A stretch of DNA of 64,000 nt from Desmodesmus armatus (GCA_007449985.2 VIIQ02000830.1:124001-188000), one strand, 5' to 3'; shown: positions 1 through 11,468, counted from the stretch's first letter. Translations and numbers: made by a program. The notes: generated by a model from the sequence alone, not told the origin.

Positions 1-60
1 GGCAGCAGCAGCAGCAGCAGCAGCAGTAGCAGTAGGGGCGGCAGCAGTAGCGGCAGCAGC
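1..60. repeat. CAG/GCA-rich tract at window edge
   Basis: Interrupted GCA triplets with AGT interruptions run from the first base to about position 60. The tract is cut by the window start, so its true length is unknown. From about 60 to 868 I see no supportable gene, only short non-overlapping ORFs. Confidence 0.8.
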
Positions 61-868
61 AGGGGGCGTACAGGCAGGGCTGGTGCTGCTGGCAGGTCTA
101 GGGTGCCGCATCAGGCACTGTTACATGGGGGGCGCAGGGAATGTGTGCTGCAGTTGAGGCGGGGCCCCGCTGAATGTGTGGTGGGCTGAGTATGGATGTT
201 AGTCTTGGCTGGCCACTTTGACAATTTAGCAGACAGTTAAGGTGTATGCGTCTGTGTATATGTAGCAGCACAGTATGTTACCATCGTGAACCCCAACTTT
301 GTACAGTAACACGTCACATGTCGCAGTGACAGACCAAGCTGCAGGGACCGGGTAGCACTTTCAACCACAAGGGCGGCCCGCCTTCGACATCACACTGCAC
401 AGCTGGCTGTACCCCACATGATCAGCATGCCTGCACACGATGCTTACGCCTGATCCTGACAACACACAACACTGCAACACAGCACACCAACAACATGCAT
501 CCTGATGTCCTACCTAAGGGCACATCACCCACTCTGAGCCAGCTTAGTCCTATAGCCAAGCTGCAGCTCATCCTGTCACTCCACGAGCTACCGGACTACC
601 ACCTTACCCCCCCTCCCAAGGGACAGGTGAGCAACAGGTTGGCACCACAGTACCCTTCGCAAGCCTCCAGCCCAAGTCATACAAAAACCGCCCCAAACCC
701 AACAGTCTCACAAGCCAGCAGTCTTTCAAACAAGGGCAGGCGCATAGGCGCAGTGGTGGTAACATAACAAGAAACCATGCAACTACCCCAATGCACAGAA
801 CCACAAGCAAACAGACAGAAACAGCCGACAAAAAACATGCCACCTTAGCCACAGAAGCAAAGAACCAC

Positions 869-1013
869 CTCTCTCTCAGATTTCACTGACTGGCCACCAT
901 TTAGTAGTGTGCCAGCAGGCAAGAGGGTTCTGCCTGGCTAGACCCTGTACTGCAACACCAAGGGTTACAGCCCAAGGGTGCATCTGCATACAGTATCACT
1001 GCAACCACTACAT
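869..1013 (+). repeat. Direct repeat, copy 1 (~145 bp)
   Basis: The segment from the CT-rich start through 'ggccaccatttagtagtg' to 'caaccactac' recurs at 1568-1711 with only a few substitutions, in the same orientation. The two copies bracket about 550 bp that contains a 127-bp tandem repeat. I see no protein motif in it. It could be the terminal repeat of a small degenerate element or a segmental duplication. Confidence 0.85.
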
Positions 1014-1066
1014 TATGTAGCAGCACCGTATGTTACCACCACCGGCCCGCTACCCCCCAAAACCAC

Positions 1067-1375
1067 AGTGCAATGCTGGACAAGCACCACACCCATGGCC
1101 GCTATCAGCGTAGCGCCTGAGTAGCATTGCACACCCGACCATAGGCATGATTGGGCCTGTGGAGGGTCCTGGAAACCCTGACTCCTGAAACCATAGTGCA
1201 ATGCCGGACACGCACCACTCAAAGCAGCTGACAAGGCAGCACCTGAGTGCATGACACCCCCGACCGCAGGCACGAGTGGGCCTGTGGAGGGTCAGGAAAA
1301 CCCTTGAAAGCCCGGAACCAAAGTGCAATGCTGGACACGCACCACTCAAAGCAGCTGACAAAGCAGCGCCCTCCG
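1067..1375 (+). repeat. 127-bp tandem repeat, about 2.4 copies
   Basis: The phrase 'agtgcaatgctgga' or close variants starts at 1067, 1195 and 1322. Each is followed by matching text (accactcaaagcagctgac, then ggcctgtggagggtc), giving a period of 127-128 bp. The copies differ by substitutions and small indels. The repeat keeps several overlapping reading frames open, which explains spurious ORFs on both strands here. Confidence 0.85.
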
Positions 1376-1567
1376 ACTCCACTGCCCTCCGACTCCACCA
1401 AAATGTATCCTCGAGTTACCGAGGGGGGTGGGACATCTCAGTTGCCCAGGCCGCTCCGCGCATGGACCGACCAGCCTGACAGACAGTAGATGCAACTCTC
1501 CGACATCGACATTATGATTACAGGACTAAAGCCGACAATAGCCACTAAAAGCCACACTAAGACCACA

Positions 1568-1711
1568 CTCTCTCCCAGATTTCTCTGACTGGCCACCATT
1601 TAGTAGTGAGCCAGCAGGCAAGAGGGTTCTGTATGGCTAGACCCTGTACTGCAACACCAAGGGTTACAGCCCAAGGGTGCATCTGCAGCCAGTATCACTG
1701 CAACCACTACA
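1568..1711 (+). repeat. Direct repeat, copy 2 (~145 bp)
   Basis: Second copy of the sequence at 869-1013, same orientation. From about 1712 to 3425 I find no recognisable gene. The stretch holds only weak ORFs and a short repeated phrase, gctgcatcatgatggattg, near 2226 and 2481. Confidence 0.85.
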
Positions 1712-3425
1712 TATATGTGTTTGGGTGGGTGGAGTGGAAGGGTTGCAGTAGCAATGCAGAATGTTGCCGCTGGGCATGCTGTAGCATTGGCAGTGTGTGC
1801 CGATGCTCATGGGAGCAGACCCATGGGTTCCTGATGTGCTGTCACAGCACATCACGGTGGCTTGCGCCCTGGCTTTGTTATGGTCCCACAACTAAACACA
1901 CACTTAGACTGCACGCGTGGTTGGCGTCTTGATGTGTTGCATTGTTGGCGGATGTATGGCATGGGTGTGGCCAGAGCAGGCACATGTGGTTTCTCTGGGT
2001 GCTGGGCCCATAGTGTGTGAGCTTTCATGCTCTTACCTAGGGTTCAGTGCTTGGTTGTTCACCCTGAATGAACAGGTTGCAGCATTGACTGTTTTACCTG
2101 TCGTGAGAGTTGGGAGTAGCTCATCATGCGACTGTGACAGAAGAGTACTGTGACAAGTCACATATGTGTGACTCACGTCTGGTGTGCTTGTGAAGTTTGG
2201 TGTATCCAGTGCTTGCCTGAGATGCGCTGCATCATGATGGATTGTTGTTGTAGTAAGATCGCAGAGGCTGAAGCTGCCGTGTCTGTCAACGGAAACAAGT
2301 GGATAGTGATGCATATGCATGTGCAGCTGAAGCTAGACGAGCTTCGGGGCCCCCCAACCCTTGGCTCACTGTGACATGAAGGTGACTGGCCAGTTGCTGC
2401 CCTTCTGCTGGGCTGGATGTTGCATCAAAGCTCCACTGTGATCATCAATGCTGGGTCATGCTGGCTGTTCCTCCTGCTGGGCTGCATCATGATGGATTGG
2501 TTGCTGCTGCTGACACTCAAACACAGAATGGATACTGCATGGGCTTTCCTCACTTCAACTTCAACAATGTTCGAGATGCTGTGCTGTCATTGTGATCCAA
2601 TGTTGGACTTGCATGCTCATGGGGCTACAGTGTCTCTCGCCATTGACCTTCCTATCACATTCAACGTTCAGGCTCTTTCACCAGTGCCCAACTTCAGGTA
2701 TGACCCATCAGTGCTCCACGTGACAAGGTGTTACATCACAGTCTAACTGTTTGGGCACAACAGCCATGTTTGACCGTCTTTGATCCCTCTCATTGTCCGG
2801 ACATTGGTGACAGCTTGGCTGTCAGGTGCACGTGACAAGCCAACACCTGCAAGTGCAGCCTTACTACTGGACGTGCAGCCAAGCTATTGCTGCACTATCG
2901 CACCAGCAGCCGCCACCTGCACGATGCATTCTCACTCACTGCATTCTCACTCACTGCAAACCTTCCCCTACTTTGGTAACCAGGAAAAAACCAGGGTGCC
3001 AGCCTACAAGGCCTTGCTGCATCCATCATTGAGTACAATGCTGGCAGTACAACTATGATACAATAGGCCACACCACTGTACAGATAGGTTCAGGAACTGC
3101 CTGTTGCTGTTGCAGTACAAAGCAGCACACAAGGCAACTCAGTGACCTGCGAAGCGCTGCTGCCACAAAGCAGGTTGCTGGTACCAACATAAAGACTTTA
3201 CATACCGCTAGTAGCAGGCCAAGAGCAGCAGTTGCCACAATTGATGCCTCCACCTTCAAGCACCGCACAGAAACCACCAACAAAAACAGCAAACAGAGAC
3301 AACCACCTGACACAAATGCTGGCTGCTAGAACTAGTGAGACCGAGGAGCCAATACAGCGATACAGTACAAGTACTGATGCAGACAAACACTGCTCCCAGT
3401 CCCGCTGCCCAGCATGTCCCCCTGG

Positions 3426-3462
3426 CTATGCTGGTGCTGCTGCTGCAACTGGCGCCACATCC

Positions 3463-3494
<32 letters not shown>

Positions 3495-4310
3495 TGCTGC
3501 TGGTGCTGCAGGTGGCGCTCCTGGTGGTGCTGGCAGGCCTAGTTCACTGCACAGCTGCAGCAGCTCCCTGTACATCTGCCTGCACTCCTCACATACCTGC
3601 TGGTGCCGGCTGATGGCTGCAGTGTCAATGCAGTGCACCTCCAGACACTGCTTCACAGCAGCAGCTGCATCAGCATCAGCCACAGCAGCCTCAGCAGCAA
3701 TGCCCAGGGCAGCAGCAGCCTTGCGCAGCTCTGCCGCATGCTGGCGCCGCCGCCCATGCGCACGCAGCAGATCTGTCGCTGCAGCTGCAACCTTCGCTGC
3801 ATTGCGCTGCGCGCAGTCGTATGCAATGTTGGCAAAGAGCGCTACTGTGTGGGCTGATAAGGCCTCTTGAAGTGCACCATGGCCATCCTCGTGCAGCCTC
3901 GTAACGGCAAGGACATCGCTGCTGTTCATGCTTGCTGCCTGCATGTGCTGGTGGACGCCTGCGAGCACTTGACTCAGGTCAAAAATGAAACGGGGGACTG
4001 CTGCTGTGCCACCCATGCTGGGGAGTGGTGCTTCTCTTGCAGACCGTACGAGCGCCTGTGCCTGGTCTGATGTGCCGCTTGTGACAGGTGTACAGTCAGC
4101 AAGCGCCTGGGCCGCTGCTGCACACCTGTCCCTAGCAGCGGCAGTCGCTGTGCGGGCAGGTGCTGCCGCTGCCTGCTTGGCTGCAAGTGCTGGCACAACC
4201 AGGTGCTGCAGTGCAGCGCGCCTGTAGTGCTTGCGGAAGCTCCTGTGCCCCCCGCATGGCTCTAGCTCCTCACCGGCAGCAGCAAGCAGGCTATGCAATG
4301 GCTGGTACAT
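3426..4310 (-). CDS. Ala-rich hypothetical protein (unrecognised)
   Basis: This is an uninterrupted 294-codon frame with GC-rich, Ala-heavy composition like the real exons elsewhere in the window. I do not recognise a family. About residues 1-230 look globular and helical, with scattered Cys and His near residues 220-250 (pattern C-x5-C ... C-x2-C). The last 35 residues are almost pure Ala-Pro low complexity encoded by a GCT/GCA tract. No signal peptide or membrane span is evident. It lies head-to-head with the retrotransposon ORF that starts at 4551, so it is not that element's ORF1. It may be a single exon of a larger gene or a remnant. The start is simply the first ATG of the frame. Confidence 0.4.
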
Positions 4311-4550
4311 GTTGAGACCCTGCGAGATGCAGCAGCAAAGCGGCTATGGGGCTGGAAACGTGCATTTGCTGCTACGTAAACTTTCGAACGTGGACTCAGG
4401 CAGCTGTCATGCCGCCCCAGCAAACTGTCTGACGTCTGGTGAGGTCCAAGGTAAAGCCATGGTGAAACTGCCTCAGCGAGGTGGAAGCTTTCAAGCACCA
4501 CAATCGGTCATCAGCTACTCTATTGTCATACCTGTGCTGCCGCAGCTTCC

Positions 4551-7500
4551 ATGCTTGCGTTGCCAATCCCCAACACAAACGGACCGCAGATCGCTGCACC
4601 GCTGATCGCGCCCCTCAAATTCCAGGTCTTGGACAGGCCCGGGGAGTTGGCTTCAAAGGATCATGCTGCATTGTCAGTATGCATCAATATGCAGCAGGCC
4701 TTGCAAGCAGCTGCCCCTACTGGGGCCCGCTGCCCAAGAACACTACGGCCTAGGGGACAACAGCGTCGGGAATATATAGAAGCCCTGCACAGCCGAGAGG
4801 CTGACTTGGCAAGCTTGCGAGCAGCAGTAGATGCTGGCACAACCTCGTGGGGGGATGCTGTGACACGGCTGGTGGCAATCACTCGGGCTGCAGCCACGGA
4901 GACCCTTCAATCACATGGACGCTCGCCAGCTCCTGGCTCGCACGCGCCTTGGTTCACACGGGATTGTGCACAAGCACGCGACAACTTCCGTGCAGCATGG
5001 CAGGCCTGGTGGCGTGCATCCCAGCAGCAGTTGGATCCTTTGGTTGTGGCGGGGCTGCACACCACCATGATTGCATGCCGGCGCACATACAAGCAGGTCA
5101 ATAGGCATGCCAAACGCACGTATGAGCACAAGTATCTGCAGGATCTGATAGAGACATATTTCAGTGACCACCAGAGGGATTTCTGGAAAGTCCTGAAGGG
5201 GGGCCGGGGGGGGACTTGTCCTGTTACAGACGTGCATGAATGGACTGGCCACTTTGATAGCATCATGGGAGCGCAGCCTGTGGAACAGCAGCTCACCGCC
5301 GAGGAGCTGGACACACGGGCTACTTTGTATGATGCATGTCGGCGGGATGCCGCCTTGTTTGAGGATTTGAATCACCCCGTTACTGTGAGTGAGCTTGGAC
5401 AAATCTTGGGCACCCTGCCTACCGGCAAGGCACCTGACTTGCAAGGCCTTACTTGCGAACTGCTAAAAGCACCTGCCGCAGACAGCGGGGCAGCAGACAC
5501 GGCTGCAGTAGAGGGTGGTGAGTTGTCCTATGGGTGCCCCCCTTTTGTGGAGTGTGTGACAAGTGTCATGCACAAGGCATTAACCTCAGCTAGTGGCGGC
5601 GGCTGTGACGAACTGATGTGCAGCAAGGTCACCCCTGTCCCTAAGCCGCAAGCGTCACAAGCGCCATCTGACAAAGACTGCTACCGCCCCATCGGGGTTG
5701 GCAGTGTGTTTGGGCGTGTGCTGGATAGGATACTGCATCGGCGCTTTGACCGCATTGTTGAACGAGAGGGTATTCGTGCTCCGACACAGTGTGGGTTCAG
5801 GGGCAAATATGGGTGCTTGGATGCATTGTTCACAATGCAACACCTGATATCACAGGTGCAATGGACAGGCCAGGGGTCTTCCCCCCAGCGTTCCCGTCTT
5901 TGGGCTGTATTTGTTGACTTTAGGAAGGCTTTTGACCTCGTTAGACGTGATCTGTTGATAGCGCGCTGCAGGGAGCTGGGGGTGCATGGACCATTCTTAG
6001 AGGCCGTCACTGCATTGTATGACAGGGTGTTGGTGCGTGTATGTGTGAATGGCCGCCTGGGCCCGGCGTTCCAGACGCACCGTGGCACCCGGCAGGGCAG
6101 TGAGCTGTCTCCACTTTTGTTTGGACTGTTTATGGATTTATTGCATGAGTTGATCCTGCGACGAGTGCCTGGCGCCGGGCCCGTCATCGGCAACCTTCGC
6201 GTCCCAGACGTGATGTACGCCGATGACGTCAACCTGTTGGCTTGGGCCTGCCACCACATCCAGCAGCTGTTGGACTGCTTGTCCCTTTTCTGCCGGTTGT
6301 TTGACATGGAAGTCAACCTGGCTAAAACACATGTTGTCGTGTTTCGGCGGCCGGGTGCTACTTGCCCTACGGATGTCTTGACCTACAGGGGGCAAGCATT
6401 GAGATACGAGGATAGTTGCACCTACCTGGGGTTGCAGCTACATGCGACGAAGGGGTTCGATACAGCCAGCGGTCAGCTTGCGTCGAAAGGCCGCAATGCA
6501 TTGTTCGGTTTGCTGCATCTGTTGCGGCTTCACCACATTTCACAGGGAGATCTCCGCATGCGAATGTTTGACATCCTGGTGGACCCGGTCCTTTCATATG
6601 GGGCACATATCTGGGGGCCTTCCATGTGCCACAAATGGTTGACTGACGCTTACGCAGGCCGCGCTTGCGAAGCAGACGACGTGCACTTCTTGTTTTTGCG
6701 CGAACTGTATGGGGCACATCGCACCGCCAGTCGCGACGTTCTGTTGAGGGACACCCACCGAGCATCCCTACCGTGTCGGTGGCTGTCCCTGGCAGCTAGT
6801 TGGTGGGCCAAGCTGGCAGCCATGGAGCCCGACCGGCTGGCCCACCAGGTGTGGTTAGCGGACATAGACATGATGTTGAAAGGGTGCGTCAACTGTTGGA
6901 CTTTCTGTTTGTTGGAAGGACTGGAAGATATTGGCTTTGTGGAGGGGGACCTGTGGCGCTCAGGCACACCGGGGGTGACTGTTGATTCCATCAAAGCCAT
7001 CAACATCACCAAGGAAGCGGTGATGCAGGCTGCCTTGCGATATCAGGCGGCCCACTGGCAGGCTGTCGTTCTTGCTAGCGCTGACCCTAGGGCAGGTGTG
7101 TCACTCAGCACCCATCTTAGGACGCATGCCGCATGGGTGCATGCCCTTGAGGCCAATGTAGTACATGGGAGGGACAATGCCCCGAGCTTCCATCAGCTAT
7201 GCTTGCCTAGGGGGATCTTGCGGTGTTTGGGACGGTACCGGCTTGGCGGACACCACTTGAGTGGACGCCTGCATGGTGGGGGACAACAGCATGGGCGAAC
7301 CTGCCCCCTCTGCTCTGGTAGGGGGTTGCGTGCTGAGTGGCATGACACACTTGTAGCCAGGTGTGGGGGGGACAGGCCTGAGGACTTGCTGCATTTTGTC
7401 TTGGAGTGCCCCGCATATGATCATATCAGGGACAAGTATGCTTCAGTATTTGCCTATGGTGGTGGGGACTCAGTGCAGCGGTGCATGCAGCTAGTGTTCG

Positions 7501-7805
7501 GCACCACCCACCAAACTCAGCTGGCCCGTTGCATTGCAGCTATGGACGTGTATAGAAGGCACCTGCTGGGTAAGGGCAATCTGTTTGGGGTGCGCCCTAT
7601 TCAGCAACCGGACGGCTATGTGGCTGTTATGCCCTACCCAGCCTGCTTGCACCGTGCGACAAGCTCACCCCTGTCTACGCAGTTGCTCAGGCTCGGGGTA
7701 CGGCACTCTGACACCTTAGCATTGGCAGCAGGAGCACTGGTAGTAGCTGTGTTGTGGGTCCTGCTCTGCCTGCTAGCACAGCAAATGATTGGCTTGATGT
7801 GTTGA
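4551..7805 (+). CDS. LINE reverse transcriptase (5'-truncated)
   Basis: This 1,084-codon frame encodes the polymerase of a non-LTR retrotransposon, which copies element RNA into a nicked target. Near residues 35-45 a KDHAALSV stretch matches the final SDH-type motif of an APE endonuclease, so the N-terminal nuclease is cut off. The RT core follows: KDCYRPIGV near 374, the catalytic FVDFRKAFD near 453, GTRQGSELSPLLFG near 520, and YADD at about 555-558. A Cys/His-rich segment near 917-955 (CPLC ... H-x4-CPAY) resembles the C-terminal zinc knuckle of such proteins. The last 30 residues are strongly hydrophobic, which is unusual for the family. The reading frame has no stops, so insertion or selection may be recent. 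The ATG used is only the first in frame; the real start lies upstream of the truncation. Confidence 0.9.
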   Translation: MLALPIPNTNGPQIAAPLIAPLKFQVLDRPGELASKDHAALSVCINMQQALQAAAPTGARCPRTLRPRGQQRREYIEALHSREADLASLRAAVDAGTTSWGDAVTRLVAITRAAATETLQSHGRSPAPGSHAPWFTRDCAQARDNFRAAWQAWWRASQQQLDPLVVAGLHTTMIACRRTYKQVNRHAKRTYEHKYLQDLIETYFSDHQRDFWKVLKGGRGGTCPVTDVHEWTGHFDSIMGAQPVEQQLTAEELDTRATLYDACRRDAALFEDLNHPVTVSELGQILGTLPTGKAPDLQGLTCELLKAPAADSGAADTAAVEGGELSYGCPPFVECVTSVMHKALTSASGGGCDELMCSKVTPVPKPQASQAPSDKDCYRPIGVGSVFGRVLDRILHRRFDRIVEREGIRAPTQCGFRGKYGCLDALFTMQHLISQVQWTGQGSSPQRSRLWAVFVDFRKAFDLVRRDLLIARCRELGVHGPFLEAVTALYDRVLVRVCVNGRLGPAFQTHRGTRQGSELSPLLFGLFMDLLHELILRRVPGAGPVIGNLRVPDVMYADDVNLLAWACHHIQQLLDCLSLFCRLFDMEVNLAKTHVVVFRRPGATCPTDVLTYRGQALRYEDSCTYLGLQLHATKGFDTASGQLASKGRNALFGLLHLLRLHHISQGDLRMRMFDILVDPVLSYGAHIWGPSMCHKWLTDAYAGRACEADDVHFLFLRELYGAHRTASRDVLLRDTHRASLPCRWLSLAASWWAKLAAMEPDRLAHQVWLADIDMMLKGCVNCWTFCLLEGLEDIGFVEGDLWRSGTPGVTVDSIKAINITKEAVMQAALRYQAAHWQAVVLASADPRAGVSLSTHLRTHAAWVHALEANVVHGRDNAPSFHQLCLPRGILRCLGRYRLGGHHLSGRLHGGGQQHGRTCPLCSGRGLRAEWHDTLVARCGGDRPEDLLHFVLECPAYDHIRDKYASVFAYGGGDSVQRCMQLVFGTTHQTQLARCIAAMDVYRRHLLGKGNLFGVRPIQQPDGYVAVMPYPACLHRATSSPLSTQLLRLGVRHSDTLALAAGALVVAVLWVLLCLLAQQMIGLMC

Positions 7806-8022
7806 CTTCTGCCTATGTTGAGACTTGTCTGAAAGACTGACCCATGTGTGTGCGTGCACGGTGTGTGGAGACTACCAGCTTGCAGCTGAGTCATGAATGC
7901 ACGATCCTATACCTGGTGTGTGTGGCAGTTGCCCTTGGTGGTGTGTTTTTTTTTGGGGGCTGGTCTTGTTTGCCGGTCTTGCTGCATGTTTTTCTTGCAG
8001 GTGTGTCTTCCCAGTTCATCCC

Positions 8023-8064
8023 GTGTGGAGAGTACCGCTCAGCGGTGAAAGTATCCACTTGTAA
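8023..8064 (+). other. LINE 3'-tail RNA hairpin with TGTAA
   Basis: The tail can fold as an outer stem GTGGA (8025-8029) with TCCAC (8054-8058) and an inner stem ACCGC (8034-8038) with GCGGT (8042-8046). TGTAA, the chlorophyte poly(A) signal, follows at 8060-8064. The copy at 16389-16428 keeps both stems with a paired G-C to A-T change. A structured 3' end recognised by the reverse transcriptase is known for several LINE families; that role here is inference. Confidence 0.7.
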
Positions 8065-9104
8065 CAACCTCCCCCCCCAAAAAAAATTGTCTGCTGATGC
8101 TGCACAGCTGAGTCAAGCGCGGTATTCTCAGATGTAGTGATCTGAAGGATAATTGCTGCCGTGGTGGCCTTTTTTGGAAGGGTTCATATGATGATGCAAC
8201 ATGACAACTCATGACTAACCTCAGACTCCAGTAGCCGTCACGGGCTGCGATGAACCGTTCATGCACAAACAACTGAATCTTGTACATTCCTCTTTTGTGC
8301 CTGCGTTTGAGCCTACCCCCCCCCCCCCCCAAGTCCACCCCACCCAAAGTCCCCCCCCCTCCACACACACACTGTGCACAGAGATGCGGCGTCAGCTGGG
8401 ACTGTAGCTGGACGAGCTGCCAGTGCAACCTATTGGGAATGCTTCAAATGAGTGACACAGAAGTGTATAGTAAACTTTTTAGCATTTCAGCTGCAGGGAA
8501 CCACTCTCGCTGTGCTGCACTGGGCAGACTCTCATGCAGCAACTTCAGACCCATGAAATATTTTATCAGCTGGCCGCGGCCAGCATAGGTCACCAGGTTG
8601 TTTTCACACAGTGGGACTACATGTATCCTGTCCTTCTCCCGTCAGTGAAATCAAGGCACGTCGTCCTGTGCCCAGCTGTGCCACTCAGGTATGACTTAGC
8701 AGCTCCGAGCCACCTGACCTTGACAAAGTCTCAGGTTACAATGTCAACAACACTTCAGGCACAACAACAGCCATTCTTGACCCTCCTCATGGCGGTCACA
8801 GTGGTGATTGGTGCTCAATTCAGAGAATGGCAGCTCGTGCCGCAAGTGCAACTCGCCAGCCATAACCCAGCCATGCTGAGTAAGACCTGCGCAGACGTCT
8901 GGCATGCCAACCTGATCGGCACTTGACTGCAATGCAACAACAACTGTCCGCAGATGTGTTGCACAGACGCCCCCCCCCTAGGCAGGCCAGTGTGACCTTG
9001 GCAACAACTGCATCATTGCACAGCCGATCAACGACGCGGCATCGCTGTCAGACCTTCACCCAGTTGTGGTTGTTGCCGTCTTTGTAGTTTACCTCCACTA
9101 CCTG

Positions 9105-9132
9105 CCAGCAGCAGCAGCAGCAGCAGCAGCGA
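9105..9132 (+). repeat. CAG microsatellite
   Basis: About nine CAG triplets. Between about 9.1 and 10.6 kb the minus strand has several overlapping open frames (for example 9325-9855 and 10221-10454). They have non-repetitive, protein-like composition but match no family I know. They could be exons of an unrecognised gene or remnants of an element; I cannot support a gene model. Confidence 0.7.
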
Positions 9133-11396
9133 CGACAATGCAGCGAGGGTGTCAGTGCACACTCGATATGCTGTGCAAGCAGCCTCCCACTGGCATTCAT
9201 TCAGTTTGTTGACAGCTATAGCTGCAACAACACAGAACTGAATGCTGGCAGGTGCCAGGGTGCTGCAAGCCGCCGTGGTTGCTGGAACCAGCACTCAGGT
9301 GATCACAGCAAGGGCTTGATCCCATCAAATGAGTGGCCCACTGAGCAGTGCAACCCTGGGCAGTTTGTGCAGGGGCAGCAAGCATGGATGTTTCCGGAAC
9401 AGTTGAACTGCACAATACACTTCACGCACCATCTGGGGCAGGGTGCTGTCATGCCAATGGTCGAAAGTGCCGTATTCTGTCTTCACCTGGTTGAGGCTGT
9501 GAAGCAGAACAAACATGCTGCTGCCTGCTTTGTGGCATATCCTGATGCAGTAGGGGCTCAGCCGTTCAATCAGGCGATGGCGGTCCCCTTGCAACTCTAC
9601 TGTAGTTGCTGTCACAGTCATGGACTTGTGTGAGGCCACCCAGCGACCCAGGAAGGCAGGGTGAAGGGCGGAGGGGTTGGTGAAGTGGCGGAGCTGCTGG
9701 TGTGCTGCATGCGCTGCTGGGCACTCGCAGCATGTGGGAGGCCAGGAATCCAGGCTGCAGTCGCTGTCATCAACAACGTCAGTGGCTACTTTCAAGAACA
9801 TGCTGGCAGCCATGATAGAGCTTGACGAGCTTATTTGCGGCCTTGATTTTGGCACCCCGGTCGTCTCCAGAATTGGAAGGATTGAGAAACAAGCACGACT
9901 TCAGCATGCAGGCCTGCCATAACAGGTTGTATGGTGCAAGCCAGCAAAGCAACGTATTTCCACAGTGCAGGCGTTGAGCAGTTGCCTGCCGAGGTATGAC
10001 ACATCGACCTGAGAGTCCAGTCATCCGTTTGTCAGGCGAGAGTCCAGTCCTCTCTGAAGCGATGACAGACTGTTCGATATATACATGTAACTCTGAAAGA
10101 GGCGTTTGGGCAGCTGGCGGGCCTGTGGACAGCCTGTGCGCTTCGCACCATGCAACTGCAGCAAGGTCGCACATGCGCGCTGTCGCTGTTGGGGGCCAAA
10201 CGACTGTCAATCTGTAGCTTTTAGGTCATGATGTCGTTTCTGCCGTCTGTTTTGGACTGGAAGGCTGGGTCGGCAAGCAGGTGGCCAAAAATGTTGTTGG
10301 AAGACGCATCGTCGCAGCGCATGGGAAACGGCCTTGCCATATATGGCAGGCCAACATTGTTGGCGAACCCCTCCAATGACCATGTACGACCAAGGACATG
10401 GTGGAGGTTTTTCACAGTGGCTCTGCACGGATACCGATGGCTTTGCACGGCCACTCACGCATGCTCGCGACTCACGGATGCCAGGCGTTGCGCGGCGAAC
10501 CGCACCGGCCAGCGACACGATGTTTGCGCCAAAATGCCCGTTTTCACCCTGAAAAGCCGATGCACGAGATTAGATAAGAAGGACGTGACGAACAAAACCC
10601 GCGCACCACGCTGCGCAACCAACGAGGTGAAGTAGGCAGCACCACCCGTTTACCAGGATGCATCTGTACTGGCTGCAATTTGCACGCATCAGCAGCTGCT
10701 ATGGCCGCGGCGCAGCAGCACAAAAGCCCTCAGCCTCTTGCCAAAAAGGCTGCAAATGAGAGAGCATGCAGGGCGCAAACACAGCAGCAATGATAGCAGC
10801 CAACCGGAGGGCTTTCTGCTGTCACCAAGCAGCAGCGCACAAGCACCACAGCAGCAGCAGAACCAGAAGCAGGACCAATGGCAACCGGTGCTGAGCAGCG
10901 GCAGCGGCCCCAGCAGCAGCACGGGGTATTCATATCCCAAGCTACGGTGCTACCAGGTGGCTTCTGGTCAATACTGTAGGACCAAGGCGTCATGCCGAAA
11001 TAGCCTTTAAAACAGCTGCAATGCGACCCTTGTGGAGCGGGTTTGGTAATTCTTGTGCTGTGGGCCACTCGTCCGCTGCACGCTCCTTGGCAAGAGCCCA
11101 GCTGGGCCGTCCGTCCTCCCATCCAAGCTACAGGCTGCACTACCCTTCAAGACAAAACCACAACCCTGACTTTCGGAAACATCACTCACAAGTTGGCAAG
11201 TCTGGACCTGTGACGTTTACAACAGTGCTGTTGAAGGCCAATCTGCTACAACTGTGGCACGGTGCAGGGTGGCAGTCGTGGTAGGAGCAGGAAGCTTTAG
11301 GTCCCCTGCTGAAGGCCGCCAGTGAAGCAGTAGTGCTGCTGCAGTGCAGACGGGCCGCCACATGATGGTTCTGCTAGACCGCTAGACTGCTAGACT

Positions 11397-11453
<57 letters not shown>

Positions 11454-11468
11454 GCAGCAGCAGCAGCA
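11397..11468 (+). repeat. CAG microsatellite
   Basis: An almost pure CAG array with one CGA interruption. A second array (AGC, 11671-11739), a GAA-rich array (11911-11953) and a shorter CAG array (about 12034-12060) follow. All produce homopolymer reading frames on both strands. No gene is recognisable from 10.6 to 12.4 kb. Confidence 0.9.

Larger units (their letters stand above)
4551..8080 (+). mobile_element. 5'-truncated non-LTR (LINE) retrotransposon
   Basis: The element consists of the reverse-transcriptase ORF (4551-7805) followed by a 3' untranslated tail. The tail ends in a structured segment at 8023-8064 and then a C-run/A-run at 8071-8086. The tail is related to a short copy at 16318-16447 that has a clear target-site duplication, which fixes the 3' end of this family. 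The left boundary is not visible: the ORF begins inside the endonuclease domain, so about 200 codons or more of the N-terminus are missing or lie elsewhere. From 8090 to about 9100 I see no supportable gene, only weak ORFs and C-rich tracts (8318-8331, 8351-8360). Confidence 0.85.

Noticed and set aside
869..1716. LTR retrotransposon
   Set aside because: The direct repeats do not begin TG and end CA, no primer-binding site or polypurine tract is seen, and the interior is a tandem repeat.
9325..10518. Gene on the minus strand from adjacent open frames
   Set aside because: The frames have protein-like composition but no motif I recognise and no convincing splice joins, so no CDS is reported.
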